Below are positions 63,481 through 64,000 of a stretch of DNA of 64,000 bases, one piece after another. Every line of letters begins with the position of its first letter. The stretch's first letter is position 1. A model generated the notes under the pieces. That model saw only the letters and a list, made by a program, of their open reading frames with translations. It did not search any database and had not been told where the DNA came from. The position numbers and the translations under genes are program-made. Source of the stretch: Rhinopomastus cyanomelas (lineage: Eukaryota > Chordata > Aves > Bucerotiformes > Rhinopomastidae); assembly GCA_013400115.1 (NCBI GenBank), contig VXBP01000322.1:17455-81454 (forward strand). The letters run 5' to 3'.

Positions 63481-63820
63481 AATGACTCTCTGGATTTTTG
63501 TCTTTCTGCTCACTCTGACTTTCATTCTGCCCTTTTGAGAGGCAGCCACAGCAGGTCACTATTGCCACTGGGCTGTGTTCCCCTCCATCCCAGAAGCTGC
63601 AGGGAACTGGCACAGGGGAATCCCTTAGTGGCACCTGCCAGTGCCCAGCCTTGTTAGGACAGGCTCTGGATTCAAACCTGCAAAGTCCTCTGATTTCTCT
63701 CTGGGCACCTTCTGTGCTGTTTGGTCAAAGTGCCTCTACCAGAGCACTCTGCTCTTTGTGACATTGCATTTATAGACAGAACTTCCTAACCTAGAATCAG
63801 CAGACGCTCCCCCTGCTCGA
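63481..63820. other. Unannotated unique sequence
   Basis: Nothing recognised before the edge minisatellite. Confidence 0.45.
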
Positions 63821-64000
63821 CCATTCCCCATCCTCCTCCACCTTCCCCATCCTCCTCCACTTTCCTCATCCTCCTCCACCTTCCCCATCTTCCTCCACCA
63901 TTCCCCATCCTCCTCCACCAGTCCCCATCCTCCTCCACCATTCCCCATCCTCCTCCACCAGTCCCCATCCTCCTCCACCAGTCCCCATCCTCCTCCACCT
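63821..64000. repeat. 19/20-bp pyrimidine minisatellite, cut by the window edge
   Basis: Units of CCAGTCCCCATCCTCCTCCA (20 bp) and CCTTCCCCATCCTCCTCCA (19 bp), about nine copies; the left ones are mainly 19 bp and the right ones 20 bp. The minus strand is G-rich (TGGTGGAGGAGGATGGGG). Frames of 70-80 codons across it are repeat artefacts. Confidence 0.96.

Overview
The window looks like nuclear DNA from a bird. I could not find a complete protein-coding gene, rRNA, functional tRNA, CRISPR array or retroviral element in it. The main evidence for a bird is about 60 fragments of the CR1 LINE retrotransposon. They are 5'-truncated, read in both directions, carry the C-terminal part of the CR1 ORF2 protein (reverse transcriptase thumb and beyond) and end in the CR1 3' octamer ATTCTATG. 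By my hand tally CR1 covers roughly 19 kb of 64 kb, about 30%. That is far above what is usual for most birds. It would fit a CR1-expanded lineage such as woodpeckers and relatives or hornbills/hoopoes, but that placement is an inference.

I use three working labels for CR1 types; they are mine, not database names. CR1-A (about 50 pieces) has a sense 3' end with GGTGATCCTGCTGTGGCAGG, then GGATTGGACTAGATGATC and octamers. CR1-B has a sense body with LEHLCYEARLRELGLFSLEK and a 3' region with GGGCAGGGACACCCC in antisense. CR1-C covers older, more diverged copies, with VVRHWN in the protein and a tail in CTTTTCCAACCTGAATGATT. CR1-A copies interrupt C-type and other A-type copies, so A is the youngest.

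Layout: 0.5-7.1 kb is dense CR1 with a 23-bp and a 20-bp tandem repeat. 7.5-7.9 kb holds an inverted pair of CR1-A tails. 9.3-17.3 kb has long A, B and C copies and a 25-bp minisatellite. 17.3-23 kb is mostly unique, with a GGAA/GAAA microsatellite, the longest B copy, an ancient MIR-type SINE and a CpG-rich patch at 22.1-22.4 kb. 23-33 kb contains nested CR1 insertions. 33-39.8 kb and 48.7-55.3 kb are the quietest parts. 39.8-48.7 kb is CR1-dense again. 55-64 kb has further CR1, a 19-bp AT-rich minisatellite, a pyrimidine tract, a short interstitial telomere-like repeat and, at the right edge, a 19/20-bp pyrimidine minisatellite that runs out of the window.

The most interesting material is in how the CR1 copies are built: the same B-to-A 3' junction at three loci, an identical 34-bp sequence downstream of two separate A tails, tandemly repeated 3' tails, an inverted pair sharing private variants, and long direct repeats flanking one copy. 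CR1-A orientation is balanced (about 26 minus, 24 plus), which gives no sign of a transcribed host gene. An intron or a gene desert are both possible, and exons too short or diverged to recognise by eye cannot be excluded.
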